Source: Dromaius novaehollandiae (Eukaryota; Chordata; Aves; Casuariiformes; Dromaiidae). Taken from it: a stretch of DNA of 64,000 nt. Shown piece after piece: positions 39,601 to 49,944 of the stretch. The notes below the pieces were generated by a model. It made no database searches. It saw nothing but the letters and a program-made list of their open reading frames with translations, and was not told the origin of the DNA. The translations under genes and the position numbers were made by a program. The first letter of the stretch is position 1. Every line of letters starts with the position of its first letter. The stretch is taken from NCBI RefSeq assembly GCF_036370855.1, contig NC_088101.1, positions 41,152,544-41,216,543 of the forward strand, written 5' to 3'.

Positions 39601-42600
39601 CCTCAATTTAAACATACGCCTAAAGTGGCCAGTTATAAAGCACTTTATTAATAATACTTAAAAACCCTTTTTATCTGATTTGAACTGTCATTAATATAGA
39701 GATCTAAATTTGCAAAACAGTTTAGACACAAACCAAGAAAGGCCATGGTAAATTCCAAATGACATTTTTTGGTGACAGTTGGTGACAATGTCAAAAATTC
39801 AATCTAGATTGACAATGAAGAAGATAAGTTCAGGGTGACAGAATTCTGAATTTTTGTGAATTATTTTCTATATTCTGTTGATACATAAACTTTTCATATT
39901 TTACTTTACACCTCTTAGATGCAGTTGCACAATCTAATTTGTAGGCATTAGAAACAGTGCAGCTGTAATTAAGTGGCAACACAGTGCACAGGACACTGAC
40001 AACAACTGATTTACTGCTGACTATTAGTGATTTGCAGCACGAACTTCATGGAACTTCACCTGCAAATCAATTTAGCTTTGTTTGCAAAACACATACTAAA
40101 TACTAATCTTCCCATGGTTAGCTGAAAAGTGCCACATAAAACATGTAAGTATTATTATTGTAGTTCCTTCTTTGCCAGTTGAACTATAGAAGTTTGATCA
40201 GTTTGTATCAAACCTTTCACATGCAAGCTTCTGCATCAGATTTAAACACCTACTCTTCTTTTCCAGTCTCTTCTCTGCTACTTTTGTGGCAGACTCCGTA
40301 TCGTTGTTCCATGTCCTCCTTTGCCCTGACACCATCTCCTTTATCATCCTCTTTCTCCTATGCTGTCCTTGTACATGGACAATCTACCCATTCCTGTACG
40401 CTAAAGCTCACATCCTTTACCCTGTACCCCCAAATCTCTCCTTAAATGTTGCAATTCAACAATTAATAATTAGTTGCAATTAACAATGCTCAAAAGCCTC
40501 AAGCTATACCAAATGCATTCTCTATTTCAAAGTATCAGCAAAACAGAAAAAAAGAATTGAAACTGAACACAGATCCAAGTGTATTTGTTATTCACTACTT
40601 GGTATACTCTGCCTGATTTTTTAACTTTTGTTCACCTTCCTACAGTACTTCAGGCCAAGTCCTATCTCATATCTATTTCGGCTGCATTTTACAGACATTA
40701 CACAGGCCATTCCAACAGCGTTTTTCTCTTTGTATCTGACAGTATGAATTACGTACCTGTTCCCATCTAACCTGCTGCTAAGTACCCACAGCGTGATTCC
40801 CTTAGCAAACAGAAAAGGTGTAGACTTTTGGTAGTCTACTCCAACAGTTCTCATTCTGTGGTCCATGGATTATTTTTAACAGGTCTCAAAAAGGAGGACT
40901 AAGACAGGCATGTTCAATGGACACTGCTAAGTCCAGAGATTTACACGCTGCACATCTTCTAAAAATTGTTAAGGATTCACAAACCCAGAATAATAGAAAA
41001 ATGCTAGTCTACTCAGTTTGTATTAAACTTTGTTCCTAGAAAAGATGCAGGAAGAAGAGAAAGGTTTGCCCAAGTCATGTTGACTGCAAAAGAGAAAAGG
41101 AAATTTAAATGACTGTTTTTAAGTCTCAGAGATGCTTAGACAATGATGCATATACTTGACACAAGTTAAAGTACAAACTCACTTCTTGAACTTTAATCTG
41201 TTTCTCTTCATTCCTGGGATGCTTCTAGGACCCAACTTCTAAATACCTGGGATTATACTGTACTTGCAAATAACTCCAAGAAAATGGCTGGGCCCTTCTC
41301 AGAAGTACAGTAGAAGGAGACACAGAGAGGCAAGAGGAAGATACAGAAATAGGGTAGAAAGGAAATTAAGAACACCACTGATTTCAAGATGACTTGTATT
41401 AGATCTTTAAATGGTACTTAGGTATAAATGATAACATTATTTATCTGGTTGTACACATCTGAGTTATACCTTTTACAGGTGGCACATCTCCACACGTCAG
41501 TAAATTGGAGTCTCCAGAACTTTTATTACGGGAAGTAAAATGAATGGAAAGTGGTGGTGAAGTACCTTCTAGCCATTGACCCTTAGACCAAAAAGTGACA
41601 AATAAACAAGTGAACAATTCATAACAAATCAGAATTATTTAACTTGACTTTAAAATACACTGATAAAATATTTGTTTAGAACAAAAGAAAAGTATAATTA
41701 CTGTTTTACATTCAGAGAAATAAAACAGAATGAAAAAACTTCTAAAAGGGTGAAAAACATCACCAGGATGAAATCCTGTTTCCAGGTAGAAGGAAAAAGA
41801 ACGACATTCTCTAATCTGCCCCTCACCATAAAATGGTATTGGGAAAGACATTTGCTCCCATTTATATTTTTCTTAGAGAAAATGTTATTAGCTAAATAAA
41901 AGATAGTTTCAAAAGTTTCTAATGTATGGTGGTAAAAATATACACATATACTCTCCATTCTGGCTCTTACTTCAGGATCAGGGCTTTCAGCAAACATTTT
42001 TTTCTCAGGTGTTGCATTCAGACTACTTGGGGATGATGGTGCTGAAAATGAAGACAATTCATTTCTGGAAGTTATTTTTTCTTCTGACCTATTAAGATCA
42101 TTGTCTTCCACAGGGCCACTTTTTCTCAAAAGACTTCTTGGTTGAGGTGATGGTTTATAACAGTCATCTAACGAAGGAATGCTGATATTGTCAGCTGAAA
42201 ATGAATATTATAGTTTTGGTTATGTCTAATTAAAGACATTTGAGTCTGTAATGCTCTTTTGTCAAATTAGATTCAACTATTTTCAGTTAAACCTGTCATC
42301 TGTAAACAGGCTGTAAAGTTTAATCAAAGTTTTCAAGCTTCTAAAATAATCTCTAGATAGACAATCTTGTTTTTTCATTTATCATTATCTCTGTGCATAT
42401 ATAGATACTACACTCTAGGAACTTATCTGCCATTAAAAAGAGAGTTACAGAGTTCTCATAAATATAGAAAGCATATATATACAGATAGCACTGTTATAAG
42501 AACACCTTTTCTGTCATTCTGCTTTACTCCCTTTATCTACTAGGGTGGATAAAAAGCCTGCTTCTCTGTGCACAGTGCAGAGCAGAATAACCCTGTGTAG

Positions 42601-45600
42601 AAACAGACATCATGCAAAATGTGGTCCAAGAGTCTCAGTTTATATCTAGCTTCCTCACTGATGTCTCCATTCGTTCTGTAATTCAGTCACTCTGAGCAGC
42701 AGGACTACTACATAACAGTTTCTCACAGGGCTCTGAACAGGACAGGTTGGACCTCAGTCTTCTAAACCTCCTCCTGTATAATAACCGCACGTCTCTCATA
42801 TTTTATTCTCTCTACCCTGCCACCAAAAAGATCAAGCCATTGTACAGCTTTCTACCTGCCTTTTTCTTTATGTGTGCTGATCCACATAGAAATCAGCATC
42901 CAAGTCTGCACATTTTCACAGAAGTACTTCTTATTAAGTCCTAGTTCATACAAACGTATTGCAGGAAACAGAACCACTGTGCCAATTTGAACTCTCATCA
43001 CAGTGCCCATCAAGCATACTCAACTATGTAAAGTCTAATTATATAATTTCTGGGAAGTTTATAGAGTTAAGAGTCCACAACAATATTCCCACAGGTGCAC
43101 TGATACTTTTTCTATGCAGTAAGTCACAACAACATCAAAGGAGCAGACAAAGTTGATTAAGCTCTGGTTAATGACTTCCTCTGTTGGACGGGGATCAAAT
43201 TATCTAGTATGAGAAAGTTTACAATGGTTGACTACTGAAGGCAATACGCTGGTATCACTGTACTTCTTAAATTCACAGGAGAAAAGGAGTATTTAAACTT
43301 TTTTTTCTGCCAGTCTAAAGCTATGCAGGCATACTGGCCATAAAAGAAAGGTGTTCACAAGCCTTTACTGTACATTCAAGTATCTAGCGCTTTGGTGCCA
43401 TCATGCGGGGAAAAAAACTAAAAGCAGTCAATACCACTTACCATACACTACCAATTTCAAAGCTGCAATCTTCTATCACTGGTAGTGACCAAGCATAAAT
43501 TTCTCTTAACATAAAACAAAAGACTCATAATGAAAATGGAGCACAGGACAAATTCTCCCCGTTTCAGGAATCAGATAAAAGATATGAAGTGCTATGACAT
43601 TTCAGATTGGTAAAAGTGAATATAGTCCATTAGCAAAATTCCTAGTTTTGCTTTCCGTATTAAAAAAAAATGAGGTTGGATATTCTTGTAATGAAACAGT
43701 AAAGTTCTTTTTTATGTGACTAAATTAATCTTTTGAATATTCATCCCATTCATAAATGCTTTGCTTATAGCTCATTTTCTGACACCCTATTACACAACTT
43801 CAACATTGCATCTGCCAACACGGTGGCCCAACTTCACTGGTCACGGAAAAGGGATGCCTGTTTAAGGACCTTTCCACTAAAGGCCGTGGACACTGTGTGA
43901 ACATGGCCCTCTGTGCCATGCACATCCAGAGGAGGCAAATCTCTAGCCCTCCCACACCCTCCATAGAGAAGTACTTCCATAGACACGGAGTTCAAGTATC
44001 CAAACAGCTATTTTTCATCTCCTGAAAGGAAAAGGCAGAAAGAAACTTCTTGCTAGCTGACCTACACCTGCTCGGTTTCCCGCCTTGGCAGCTGGAGATT
44101 GCCAGAAGATGAATTTTTAGAAGAATACTAAGTATACTCTCTGAAGCTAAAGCAGCTGAAATTAGAAAAGAAAATAGCACAAATAACTGTAACAACACTT
44201 AGAAATATTGTAATATGCCTAAGCAAATAGCAGCAACAATATTTAAATGTTTTCTTTTCACCTGATGTGGATGCATTTCTTATTTTGCGCACCCTTTGCT
44301 TTGGTATTGGTTTGTTCTCCTCTTGATTCTGTATAATCACTTCTCTCTCTTTCTGTAGTTCAGGCATACACAAATCATTACAGTGGTTACTCTCCCTATT
44401 ATCATGTGGCACTCTGTCCGCAGTTGAACACTCCTCATTATTTTTTCTGTCATCACCTTGGTTTTGACTTTCCAAACATTCCTCTTCACTATTCTTTCTG
44501 TCATCCCATATGTTTTCACTTTCCAAAATGACTGTTTGCTGAAACTTCTCTTCATGAAATGATAAAGTCAAGTCACGAGCAGCTTCATTTTCCAAAAGAG
44601 CTGTTTTTCGTGAAGTATCTTTATCTGAGAGAGAACTCTCAAAAGCAGCTGATTTCTTAGTGTTTTCAATATCTGAATTACTTTCAGGAAGTTCTTCCAC
44701 AGTACCTGAAAATAGTACATTACCAACTTTTGTTTGAGATGAATAGAAAAAAATGTGACACAGAAACTGTCCCCTTTATTTTAAATGCATTTTTCTTATA
44801 ACTCTCTCCTGACTTACATCTCTGACCACTTTTTTTCTGCACTTCCTATCTCCCCAAAGCCATCAAACTAGATACTTACTCTGTTTCCTCTCCTGTCATG
44901 TATCCCCGGACCCAATGCATAGGAAAGACTTCAAATCATCATTAGTTAATTCTTATCTGTCATGCAATTTACATCTCTTCTAAAATGCTGTTTCCAGTAC
45001 CATAAGTGGAAGCAAGTTAAAGACAACAAAGCTAGGCACATTCTGTTACCAGAATCTTTGCCAGTCATCACCCTCTTACATTTTGTTCACTTCTGCCCCA
45101 TCTAAAATGGGCTGGAAGATACTCAGATTGGATATACTCTCCGCCGAATGCTATGGTTCATGTATGTTTTAAAAAAAAACTTTTTATCCTCCTGCAGTCT
45201 ATTATTAGTAATTGACTTTGTTTCAGTGTTTAAATGTTCAAGGGAGATGACAAAAGAACATCACGATAGTTGAGTAACATATTACATGCTGGAGGAGCTT
45301 TCTTGTGAAGCTTGTTTGCAAGGGGAAATTAAAGCATCTCACCAACTTTTAAAGGCTGTTTCAGGTATCATGAATAAAAAGCAGGTATTACACAGAGGCA
45401 GTCCTCTTACAAATACATTATGATATTCAGGATTCATATTTCCCTTAGTATGCAAGACCATACCAGGAAGAAGGCGAGCCACTCAGCCAATCTTATTAGA
45501 ATAAATGTAAATATTACCAATTATTAAATACACCATTACCCAGGAAAAACTGCCAGCTCAAACATGTTCCTAATGCTTTGTCTACACTGCCAGGCAGGCA

Positions 45601-47149
45601 TGCTCTGCAGCTTGTCATGCAGCCCTAATTCTCTTGATTGTCCAGACTTGGGAAATAATTAAACAGCACCACGGCTTTCTCTCTGCCCATGTGAGCTACT
45701 TTCATTTACAGTACTATGTGTTCCTGTCTCATCCAGGTGTAGAGTTAACATAAGGCTAAGGAATAAAACTGGGGATCACAACTGTAGGGTGCAGCACAGA
45801 CGGTGTCTGGTCTACCAGGTGGGCACTACCACTGATGCCATGGGGAATTCAGCTCCTAACTTTGAAAAACAGGACTGAACGAGTGATTTAGGAGTTGTTA
45901 AAATATGAAATCTTGGAATGTTAAATCATATTGATTCACAAAGATCACTCATAAACCACTGAGTTAAGAAAGGGAAGAATACAGGAAAAAAATTTAATTC
46001 TATCTGTCTTACTATTTAACATGCCATCTTCGTCACTCTCAAAGTCATCTGAGTATTCAGCTGTTTGCTGTGTTGCTGCACGAGCAGAAACTGCATCTTG
46101 TAGTTCATCCTGAAATGTTTTCACAAATGTTTACACAGAAGGGAAGATTCACTTCTTCAAATTAAAGACTAATTCCCCCCTCCCACAGATAAGTAAAACT
46201 CAGCAACAGAGATTAACACATTTAACTGAAAATGAATATGAAGAGTAAGTAAAACAGTAGCATTTCCTTTGTGAATTTGTGAATATCGGGCCACCTCTTA
46301 AAAGACAGTAAAGTGTTTTCACTCCATAGTCATCACCCCAATTTTTATCTGTTAGGTAAGCCTGTGGATATTAATTTATATTTCTTTTTCATAAGGAATG
46401 TATCTTACAGGTTCCTCTTCCATTTGTGGACTGGGCACCAGCTGGCCACTGGTCGTCGTTCAGTCCAAGCAACCACAGCTATCTTTGGAGTGCCCTGGAC
46501 AACAGGCAATTCGTGATGTTCCCACCTCAGAACCGCTGTTTCCAGCTCCCTGCACCTGGACATAGCTCTCGGCGGCAGAGGCACTCGCTTCGTAGCTGGT
46601 CTGCAAGGAGCACGCCTGCGGGTGGGCTTTCACTGCTGGTGCGAAGGCACAGGAGAGCCAGTGAGCCACCAAGAACACTCCTCGTATTTTGCGCTCCCTC
46701 TTCCACCTGCGCAGATCTCGACTAAAGGACTGTTCTAAGATCTCGATAATGATTTTATCTACTTATGCCTTCCTTGATGAGCAAGGGAAGGCAGGCCTCC
46801 CACCTCAGGTGCCCTTGGTTGTGAAAATCCTGAAACAAAAGCAGTGCCGTGCTATTTCTTGCTCCAGAGCTCACAGCGGCCGGTAGGTCGGGAGCTCTCA
46901 CACAGGCTAATAAAACGCACAGAAATTGGATAGCGAAGCCTGGGGCTTTTTTTTTTTTTCCCATTAACATCAAGATGACGAAGTTCGCCTCGCCACGGCG
47001 GAAACCTCCACTTGCACCGAAACGCCGCCGCTGTTTCCCTGTCACGCCGGGAACGGCCCACCCCGGCCGGCCGCCGCGCCCCCCGCCCCCGCCGCGCTCA
47101 CCTCGGCCGGGCTCTGCCCGCGGACCGCGCCGCCACCTTGCCCCGACAT
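27514..47149 (-). CDS. MAP9: MAP9 (ASAP), microtubule-associated protein 9, complete coding region over 13 exons
   Basis: MAP9 binds microtubules and is needed for spindle assembly, cytokinesis and ciliary or axonal transport control. I joined thirteen minus-strand exons (47,149 down to 27,514). Every intron is GT-AG, all phases agree, and the total is 2,040 nt or 679 residues, against 647 in human MAP9. Residues 17-48 hold the conserved EYSDDFESDE acidic motif. Residues 50-415 are poorly conserved and rich in Ser, Glu and Lys. From about residue 430 the protein matches the family closely: YLGTLKVL, RAAVYQDWLEKK, REEAIASFEAWKAMKE, AFEKWKERKVEYL, VEKWNEKKE, EYERWL and C-terminal PWSPP. This half is a long, charged, predicted coiled coil. 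Two odd points are the non-mammalian N-terminus and a missing Ser block before YLGTL relative to human. Another exon may remain undetected near 37.4-38.8 kb. The long introns hold no other recognised gene. Confidence 0.95.
28380..28940. other. CpG-richer segment in the last MAP9 intron, origin unknown
   Basis: The segment has more CpG than its surroundings ('ttcgtgcgctgg', 'ctcgagcagcc', 'gaggcgctttag') and carries long overlapping open frames on both strands (136 codons on minus, about 94 on plus). A short direct repeat, 'tagtttctctcttgg', occurs twice near 28,490-28,530, and 'ccatggtcct' occurs near 28,730 and 28,870. Neither frame resembles a known protein and there are no paired splice sites. 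A young inserted element is the simplest explanation. Confidence 0.35.
33636..33768 (-). CDS. MAP9: MAP9 coding exon 12 (residues 596-639)
   Basis: This exon has 133 bases with acceptor 'tctgtcatacag' and donor CTG|GTAAAT, phase 2 to 0. NEKKEECIKQKKVEKILERR, then EEKDKRAVEEYERWL, aligns to human NEKKEAFFKQKEKEK and KDKDKQAINEYEKWL. A 6-kb intron separates it from the last exon. Confidence 0.97.
34517..34662 (-). CDS. MAP9: MAP9 coding exon 11 (residues 547-595)
   Basis: This exon has 146 bases with acceptor 'gttttctttag' and donor AATG|GTATCA, phase 0 to 2. The peptide AFEKWKERKVEYLRELSRKE, then EEEFVAEKKRDSMSAVEKW, matches the human AFEKWKEKKMEYLKEKNRKE and TVAEKKKDNLTAVEKW. Trp595 is split TG|G, which fixes both boundaries. 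Confidence 0.97.
35119..35280 (-). CDS. MAP9: MAP9 coding exon 10 (residues 493-546)
   Basis: This exon has 162 bases with acceptor 'aatctag' and donor AAG|GTAATG, in phase 0 at both ends. REEAIASFEAWKAMKEREAK is nearly identical to human REEALASFEAWKAMKEKEAK. It is the first of several (A/S)FExWKxxK units and is strongly coiled-coil in pattern. Confidence 0.97.
36029..36118 (-). CDS. MAP9: MAP9 coding exon 9 (residues 463-492)
   Basis: This exon has 90 bases with acceptor 'gattcttccag' and donor AAG|GTTTGT, in phase 0 at both ends. It begins DWLEKKTVFLLELKRIKKKQ, close to human EWLEKKNVYLHEMHRIKR. It is the start of the long charged coiled-coil region that binds microtubules. Confidence 0.96.
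37248..37388 (-). CDS. MAP9: MAP9 coding exon 8 (residues 416-462)
   Basis: This exon has 141 bases with acceptor 'ccccctttaaag' and donor CAG|GTAAAC, in phase 0 at both ends. It holds the conserved YLGTLKVLEDK and ADSLRAAVYQ (human YLGTLKVLDQK and ADNIRAAVYQ), which mark the entry into the conserved C-terminal half. An alternative acceptor three bases further in (AAG|CAT) would drop one Lys. Confidence 0.95.
37968..38027 (-). CDS. MAP9: MAP9 coding exon 7 (residues 396-415)
   Basis: This short 60-base exon has acceptor 'gtatttcttag' and donor CAG|GTAAGA, in phase 0 at both ends. It encodes KQSETKETVPQKMKASFIWQ. Because it is symmetrical and 20 codons long, it could be skipped without a frame change. 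The human Ser-rich block before YLGTL has no clear equivalent here or in exon 8, so an additional exon may exist nearby. Confidence 0.75.
38781..39040 (-). CDS. MAP9: MAP9 coding exon 6 (residues 309-395)
   Basis: This exon has 260 bases with acceptor 'tttctcctgttag' and donor AAG|GTATCT, phase 1 to 0. It starts QDQRENISISDLKLED and ends HVEVKNTSKDFDK. It is charged, low in hydrophobics and likely disordered, in line with the variable middle region of MAP9. Confidence 0.88.
41470..41581 (-). CDS. MAP9: MAP9 coding exon 5 (residues 272-309)
   Basis: This exon has 112 bases with acceptor 'cactttttggtctaag' and donor AAAG|GTATAA, phase 0 to 1. It begins GQWLEGTSPPLSIHF. Family conservation is weak here. 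The call rests on matched phases with both neighbours and good splice sites. The split codon G|AT gives Asp309. Confidence 0.85.
41971..42194 (-). CDS. MAP9: MAP9 coding exon 4 (residues 197-271)
   Basis: This exon has 224 bases with acceptor 'attcattttcag' and donor GAA|GTAAGA, phase 1 to 0. The peptide includes LDDCYKPSPQPRSLLRK, which matches the family's DDHFKPSPRPRSMLKK, and later HSAPSS- and EKK.FAESPDPE-like segments. The split codon G|CT gives Ala197. Confidence 0.94.
44262..44705 (-). CDS. MAP9: MAP9 coding exon 3 (residues 50-196)
   Basis: This is the largest exon: 444 bases, acceptor 'ctattttcag', donor TCAG|GTGAAA, phase 1 to 1. It starts TVEELPESNSDIENTKKSAA, rich in Glu, Ser and Lys, and ends in a basic patch (KPIPKQRVRKIRNASTS) like human KPKPRILSIKSTSS. 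Near residues 114-141 a unit repeats itself: WDDRKNSEEECLESQ then GDDRKNNEEC. The region is predicted disordered and evolves fast. The open frame runs past the donor, but the donor and its phase with exon 4 fix the end. Confidence 0.92.
46013..46109 (-). CDS. MAP9: MAP9 coding exon 2 (residues 17-49)
   Basis: The acceptor 'aaaacatttcag' and donor AATA|GTAAGA bound 97 bases in phase 0 to 1. The peptide begins DELQDAVSARAATQQTAEYS and continues DDFESDEDG. It aligns to the family's DELI(R)AITARS...EYSDDFDSDE, the most conserved part of the N-terminal half. The split codon A|GT gives Ser49. Confidence 0.95.
46409..46423 (-). CDS. Possible alternative MAP9 first coding exon (5 codons, MEEEP)
   Basis: On the minus strand a strong donor (CCT|GTAAGA) at 46,409/46,408 ends a segment whose last in-frame ATG gives MEEEP in phase 0. 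That would splice cleanly onto exon 2 (DELQD...). An in-frame TGA lies upstream. The Kozak context is poor at -3 (C) but has G at +4. It could be an alternative 5' exon, a 5' UTR exon skipped in the main form, or chance. The surrounding 46.4-46.7 kb is relatively CpG-rich. Confidence 0.3.
47102..47149 (-). CDS. MAP9: MAP9 coding exon 1 (residues 1-16)
   Basis: The ATG sits in an ideal Kozak context (GCCGCCATG) inside the CpG island and is followed by 16 codons, MSGQGGGAVRGQSPAE. The exon ends in phase 0 at a strong donor (GAG|GTGAGC), which joins exon 2 exactly. The Gly-rich peptide is unlike the MSDE... start of mammalian MAP9. The assignment rests on the island, the Kozak context, the donor and the phase, not on homology. 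An alternative first exon ends at 46,409. Confidence 0.72.
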
Positions 47150-47313
47150 GGCGGCGGCCCGGCCGCCCGGTCGCTCCCGCGGCGGGAAGGCGGCGCCCGG
47201 CTCCCCCCAACCGCCGTGCCCGTTGCCTGGCGCCGCCGCGCGCCGCCGCCAGGGCTGAGCGCAGAGCCGTGCGCCTGCCTCCCGCCGCCCGCCTCTGAGC
47301 GCGAGAGGCGGTT

Positions 47314-47347
47314 ATCCCTCATCTCCCGGAATCCCTCATCTCCCGGC
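47314..47347. repeat. 17-bp tandem duplication with an ETS-like core in the MAP9 promoter
   Basis: 'atccctcatctcccgga' is followed at once by 'atccctcatctcccggc'. These are two units with one difference, at the last base. The first unit plus the next base forms CCGGAA (ETS family). Both units could be factor-binding sites. Confidence 0.8.
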
Positions 47348-47400
47348 CGGCGCTCCGCGCCGGGGGGGGCGGGGGGGGGAAGGCTGTGTTGCGCAGAAGA

Positions 47401-49944
47401 AAACGGCTCCGGCAAAAACCGTGAGAGAACATGTAGGGCAGAGCCCGAAGCCCTTTTGTTTATTTACTTATTTTTTACCTTTCGTTTGTTTACATAGAGT
47501 TACGTTTTAAAACAGCGCAGTTAGGCGAGGGCCACAGCAACGATAGGGGAAAGGGCTGTAAGTGGCAGGAAGCACTGAAGACCAACCTTAGGTTTAAACT
47601 AATAATTAATCGGGAATGATTAACTGATTTTTATGTACCGTCTGTGAGCAGCTCTTCACTGTGTTTAATTGATACATATTTATCACCAAATAATGCTTGG
47701 TCTGCTGATTACTAATACCCTTTATTGAGAGTTACGCTTGGAGCAGAAAGCTTTTATTTTATTCGCATGTAAAAGCCTTCAGTTTGAATCTGTGCTATTC
47801 CAGCTGTCGGTGGCATGTGAAATCCGACACACTTGTTCACAATTTAAGAAGTAATAAGCAATGTATATACTCTTTCTCTACAATAATGTTAGCAATTGCT
47901 GTTGCAGACTAAATTATGTCAATGTTATAAATATCAGAGATCCCCCTTTTATTAAACTCCAGAAGGTGGCAGCAAAACATTTCAAAATAAAAAACGGCTT
48001 TGTTTTCTGAAATGCCCACTTTCTTCTACCTTCTTTTACATTACCACTGATGTATGTGGGATTTTTTTTGAAAGATATTTTATTTATTTAGATCAATTTT
48101 CCAACTTTGCATGATCTAAATAGAAGGAAGAAGGTTTGCTTTCAAATATTATTTCTGTGACTCAGGGAATGAGGTCTAAAATCAAATGCATTATTAAATG
48201 TAGCTGTTCAATGTTGGCAGGATGTGAAAAAAGTTCAATACTGTCACTGCTGAAGAACTCAAAATGTGTGAAGGTGTTTGTCATAACACATGAATGTGAG
48301 GTCTGCATCTTACAGTCTTACCCCAGGCAAAAGATTTCCACTGAGACCACTGAGGAGAATGGGATTTCTGCCTAAATAAGGATTTAAGGCTCTGAGTATA
48401 AATATAAAGGGTTTTTAAGGGTCTTGTTTAACAAAAATTTCTGAAGGCTTATTGAGAACAAAAAGCAGAAGATTTTATGGCATGAAAATGAGCATTAATG
48501 TCTGCTTCTCAATGAACAATGGTGAGCTTACCACAAGTGTGAACTGGGTAGTAGCTTGAGTCTTCAGCTGTCTGATACTGTACCAAAGAAATGCGTGTTT
48601 GATGGTGAGGTTGATCTTTCTCTCCCAAGCAGACATGGAACATTGAGAAAAATACTCTAAATACTCCCAGCAAGCACATTAATGTGGTTAAAATAAATTG
48701 AGAAGTAATGATTAATTCTGTTGCCCAAACATATATTAATCTTTGCCATGCCCAGAAGCTTAAAAAATAACTTTTATAAGATAAAAAGGTTACAGTGACA
48801 AACATGGCAATACAACATAATTCAAATCTGCAAAAAGAACATTGCATTCAGAAGCCGATCAGATATGATGCGTTTTTAGGATGGCTAGCTCATATGCATG
48901 TAAAAGACTTTCAGAAGTCATTTATTTTATTCCCGTGGATAGAGATTGTAAGACTGGATTCAGAATTTCCTCTGATCAAATGACACTTAGATTGTAACTT
49001 CTAACATCTTATACCGTAAATCAAAAAATATAAAACTCCTTACTGGAGAAGAATGAAGTTCTTCTTGTTTGGATATTCTTTCCCAAAGTTGAAAGTTATA
49101 TGGGAAATGAGATGTCAAAATTCTCAAGTCAGTGTACATTTCTCCAGAAACTGATTTTTGGTGATGTCTGCATGGGTCTTTGCCCAGAAATGACTATTCC
49201 TGTTCTTGACATTAATGGGAATTTTATCTCTAATTAGGGGTGCATCTGGCTCTTGGATTTTGCATACATACTGGTTTAACAGAATGACATATTCAAGGGC
49301 TCCAATAACTTTTTCAATTCTAAATAAAAATTATATCCTCTACATACAGGTCACTCTCCCAGAACAAACATAAAAATTGTGCTTTTTTTCCTCCTGATTC
49401 ATATGAAATAATTTCTGTGTTACAATGTGCCATATTTTGAAAAGCTATGCCTGTCTTGCCAAAATATACTGATTTTTTTGTGATTTTCTGAAAACAAAAC
49501 CAGAAATGCAATCAACCTTATGCTTTTAGGGTTAGATCTGCCAGGGAAATCATATGCCTGCTCTGCAAGTAATCCAGTATAGACATGTCTGAGCTGGATT
49601 TAACCTTTCCTGTCTCAGATGGTGAGAGGGAGCAGCTGTGGTGGGAAAACATTCAGCACAGTGTAACCCCATAAAAAGCTGCCTGGGTTTGTAGGTGAGT
49701 GTGTAGCCTGCACTGTGCTCCATCCCACCTCAGCCTCTCTGAGGCACAAAGGTGCCTGAACAGGCCTAAAATAGCTCTGGAGTAACTGCAAAAGCAGCCT
49801 TCCCAGCAGAGAACTACACAATAGCACTTCAGCCTTTTGTTCTCCTTGACGCTATTAGTTTGAGTGAATGTCATTCTTTCTTAGAGAAAAATCTATTCCA
49901 AATACGAAGCTGCCAAGCTAACAGGGAAGTATTTGACAACTCAC
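47401..49944. other. Upstream flank of MAP9, no gene recognised
   Basis: The flank is AT-rich beyond the island. One small minus-strand segment near 48,531-48,576, bounded by 'tctttggtacag' and G|GTAAGC, could follow the 49,945-50,114 exon in phase (YQTAEDSSYYPVHTCG). It is too short to be convincing. Nothing else is defended. Confidence 0.35.

Larger units (their letters stand above)
46960..47400. promoter_or_regulatory. CpG island promoter of MAP9
   Basis: This is a dense CpG block covering the start codon. It contains CCCCGCCCCC near 47,081 and a GGGGCGGGG-type GC box near 47,361-47,379. There is an ETS-type CCGGAA at 47,326-47,331 within a tandem 17-bp repeat. No TATA box is seen. The arrangement suggests broad, housekeeping-like initiation, with transcription leaving to the left. 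The start site is likely between 47,150 and 47,380. Confidence 0.75.

Noticed and set aside
46755..47298. Long ORFs (about 150 codons) on both strands across the CpG island
   Set aside because: High GC removes stop codons. The peptides are Arg/Pro/Ala-rich low complexity with no motif, and MAP9 exon 1 explains the start here.
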